A stretch of DNA of 29,295 bases, taken from the NCBI GenBank assembly GCA_003427395.1, contig BFEA01000336.1:851144-880438 (forward strand), in the 5' to 3' direction. This DNA is from Chara braunii (taxonomy: Eukaryota; Streptophyta; Charophyceae; Charales; Characeae). A model generated the notes under the pieces. That model was not told the DNA's origin. It ran no database searches and saw only the letters and a program-made list of their open reading frames with translations. Position numbers and translations under genes: made by a program. This document shows positions 28,260 through 29,295 of the stretch, piece by piece; position 1 is the first letter of the stretch, and each line of letters opens with the position of its first letter.

Positions 28260-29229
28260 GGTGAAAACGAGACAGTGGCTAAGATGAAAGTAAAAGAGAC
28301 GAAAGGGTGTCATACTAAGGGTCGCGGCTAAGAAGAACACTGTGAGAATAAAGAGTATTGTGGTGTGGAAAGTGCGAACTGCAAAAGAAGCAGGAAGAAA
28401 ATCGATTGTGCAGATTGCACCGGTTACTACGAGCAGTGAGAAAGAGAAACACGAGCGCTGCGAGACTGCGAGAGACCAGCTAGTGTTAAAACTGTAATGT
28501 GAACTACACCACGAGTCTCAACGGAAAAAGGATGAGTATACTGCCAGAGCCAGGCATTTTATACCTGTTGTGCATGCGTTTTGACCCAGCGGGGACGTTG
28601 GGTGGGGGTTTGGTATCATGTCGGAGGGCACGGTGTCCTGACCCTCCTCTGTGTGCCACGTTCCAGCTCAGTACCAATTCGTCGCTTTGACACTCGCGGC
28701 TTGTCGGGTAATTCCCGAACCTTCAAGGCCCATATAGTTTGTCAGGCTACACCCTGCTATGGACCAGCCCCGTTGGCGCCTGCCCTCAGCAAAAGGGTGC
28801 GCCACTTGGCCTTCCATTGGTCCACGCAGGCTTGGCGCCCTGCTGTACAGCAGAGCACTACCGGCCTGTGTTCATGGTAGCCGTCGGGTTCGCCCAGGGA
28901 CGCTAAGGTAGAGGGACCACCGCGGTCTTTTCTACTACGCGCCGAGTGTCTTTTAGTCAGGTTATGGGTTAGGTGCTGGGAGCGGTGGCCGCTGTTAGAG
29001 AAGAAGAGGCTAAGCAAAGAAAACAAGAAAGAAAAAATGTAACGTAAAAAGAAAAGTGAAAAGAAAACTAGAGGTCTAATCAACACGACTGAAATGCCTG
29101 CTTCAGTTTGGGAAAATCTGACGGCCTTTAGTCACTTTGTCCTTACGTTTTCGTTATTTCCATTATTATTACAAGTGGACCCGGCCACGGCTACGCCGTG
29201 GCGCACAACAACGCTCGCTGATACCCTGT
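28260..29229. other. unassigned terminal region
   Basis: No gene supported. A small perfect hairpin CCACGGC/GCCGTGG lies at 29185-29201. The A-rich stretch at about 29005-29070 has no associated open frame. Confidence 0.4.

Positions 29230-29295
<66 letters not shown>
29230..29295. repeat. (CT)n microsatellite
   Basis: CT run reaching the window edge; true length unknown. Confidence 0.95.

Noticed and set aside
28610-28635. Retrotransposon primer-binding site (TGGTATCA match to initiator-tRNA type)
   Set aside because: Only eight bases match, no LTR end precedes it and no LTR pair was found in the window.

Overview
The window is eukaryotic nuclear DNA. It is dense in (GA)n/(CT)n and (GT)n microsatellites, minisatellites and foldback repeats, carries assembly Ns (a 115-base gap at 10982-11096 and single Ns elsewhere), and contains genes of a large DNA transposon. 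The host cannot be fixed from sequence alone. A streptophyte alga of the Chara type is my guess, from the GA-rich microsatellites and a plant-like tandem repeat at 23.2-23.7 kb, with low confidence. No rRNA, tRNA or CRISPR array was seen.

Layout. 1-5.9 kb: no gene; microsatellites, a direct repeat, and a 1.9-kb GAGTCTGT-type minisatellite with a roughly 500-bp higher-order period. 5.9-21.5 kb: a gene-bearing block in which coding modules are separated by microsatellites and a recurring hairpin module. In order it holds (1) an unrecognised coiled-coil/Cys-rich protein (5912-6832); (2) a long decayed gene whose intact 3' part ends in a clear histone H3 fold (8096-10463); (3) an unrecognised helical gene X in three rearranged pieces (12.1-13.3 kb); (4) a decayed gene that reads as an H2B-H2A histone doublet (13696-14748); (5) a decayed Plavaka-like (CACTA-related) transposase (17164-20001); (6) a decayed Ulp1/SENP-type C48 protease (20226-21540). 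21.5-29.3 kb: a compositionally different, repeat-derived stretch with a 118/236-bp tandem repeat, a short core repeated inside different hairpin stems, and one weak degenerate reading frame.

Main interpretation. Items 1-6 look like the remains of one large transposon of the Plavaka group, or of a mobile or viral element that used such a transposase. It carried its own histone-fold proteins (H3, H2B and H2A; no convincing H4) beside a transposase and a SUMO-protease-like enzyme. I know of fused histone doublets in Marseilleviridae, but of no transposon carrying H3 plus an H2B-H2A doublet, so this is the finding most worth following up. The copy is not functional. The transposase has six in-frame stops and an apparent catalytic Asp-to-Asn change. 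The protease has a stop at the conserved Trp and Tyr in place of the catalytic Cys. The H3 and H2B-H2A genes are also interrupted. Because many lesions are stops inside an otherwise open frame, the ancestral proteins remain legible.
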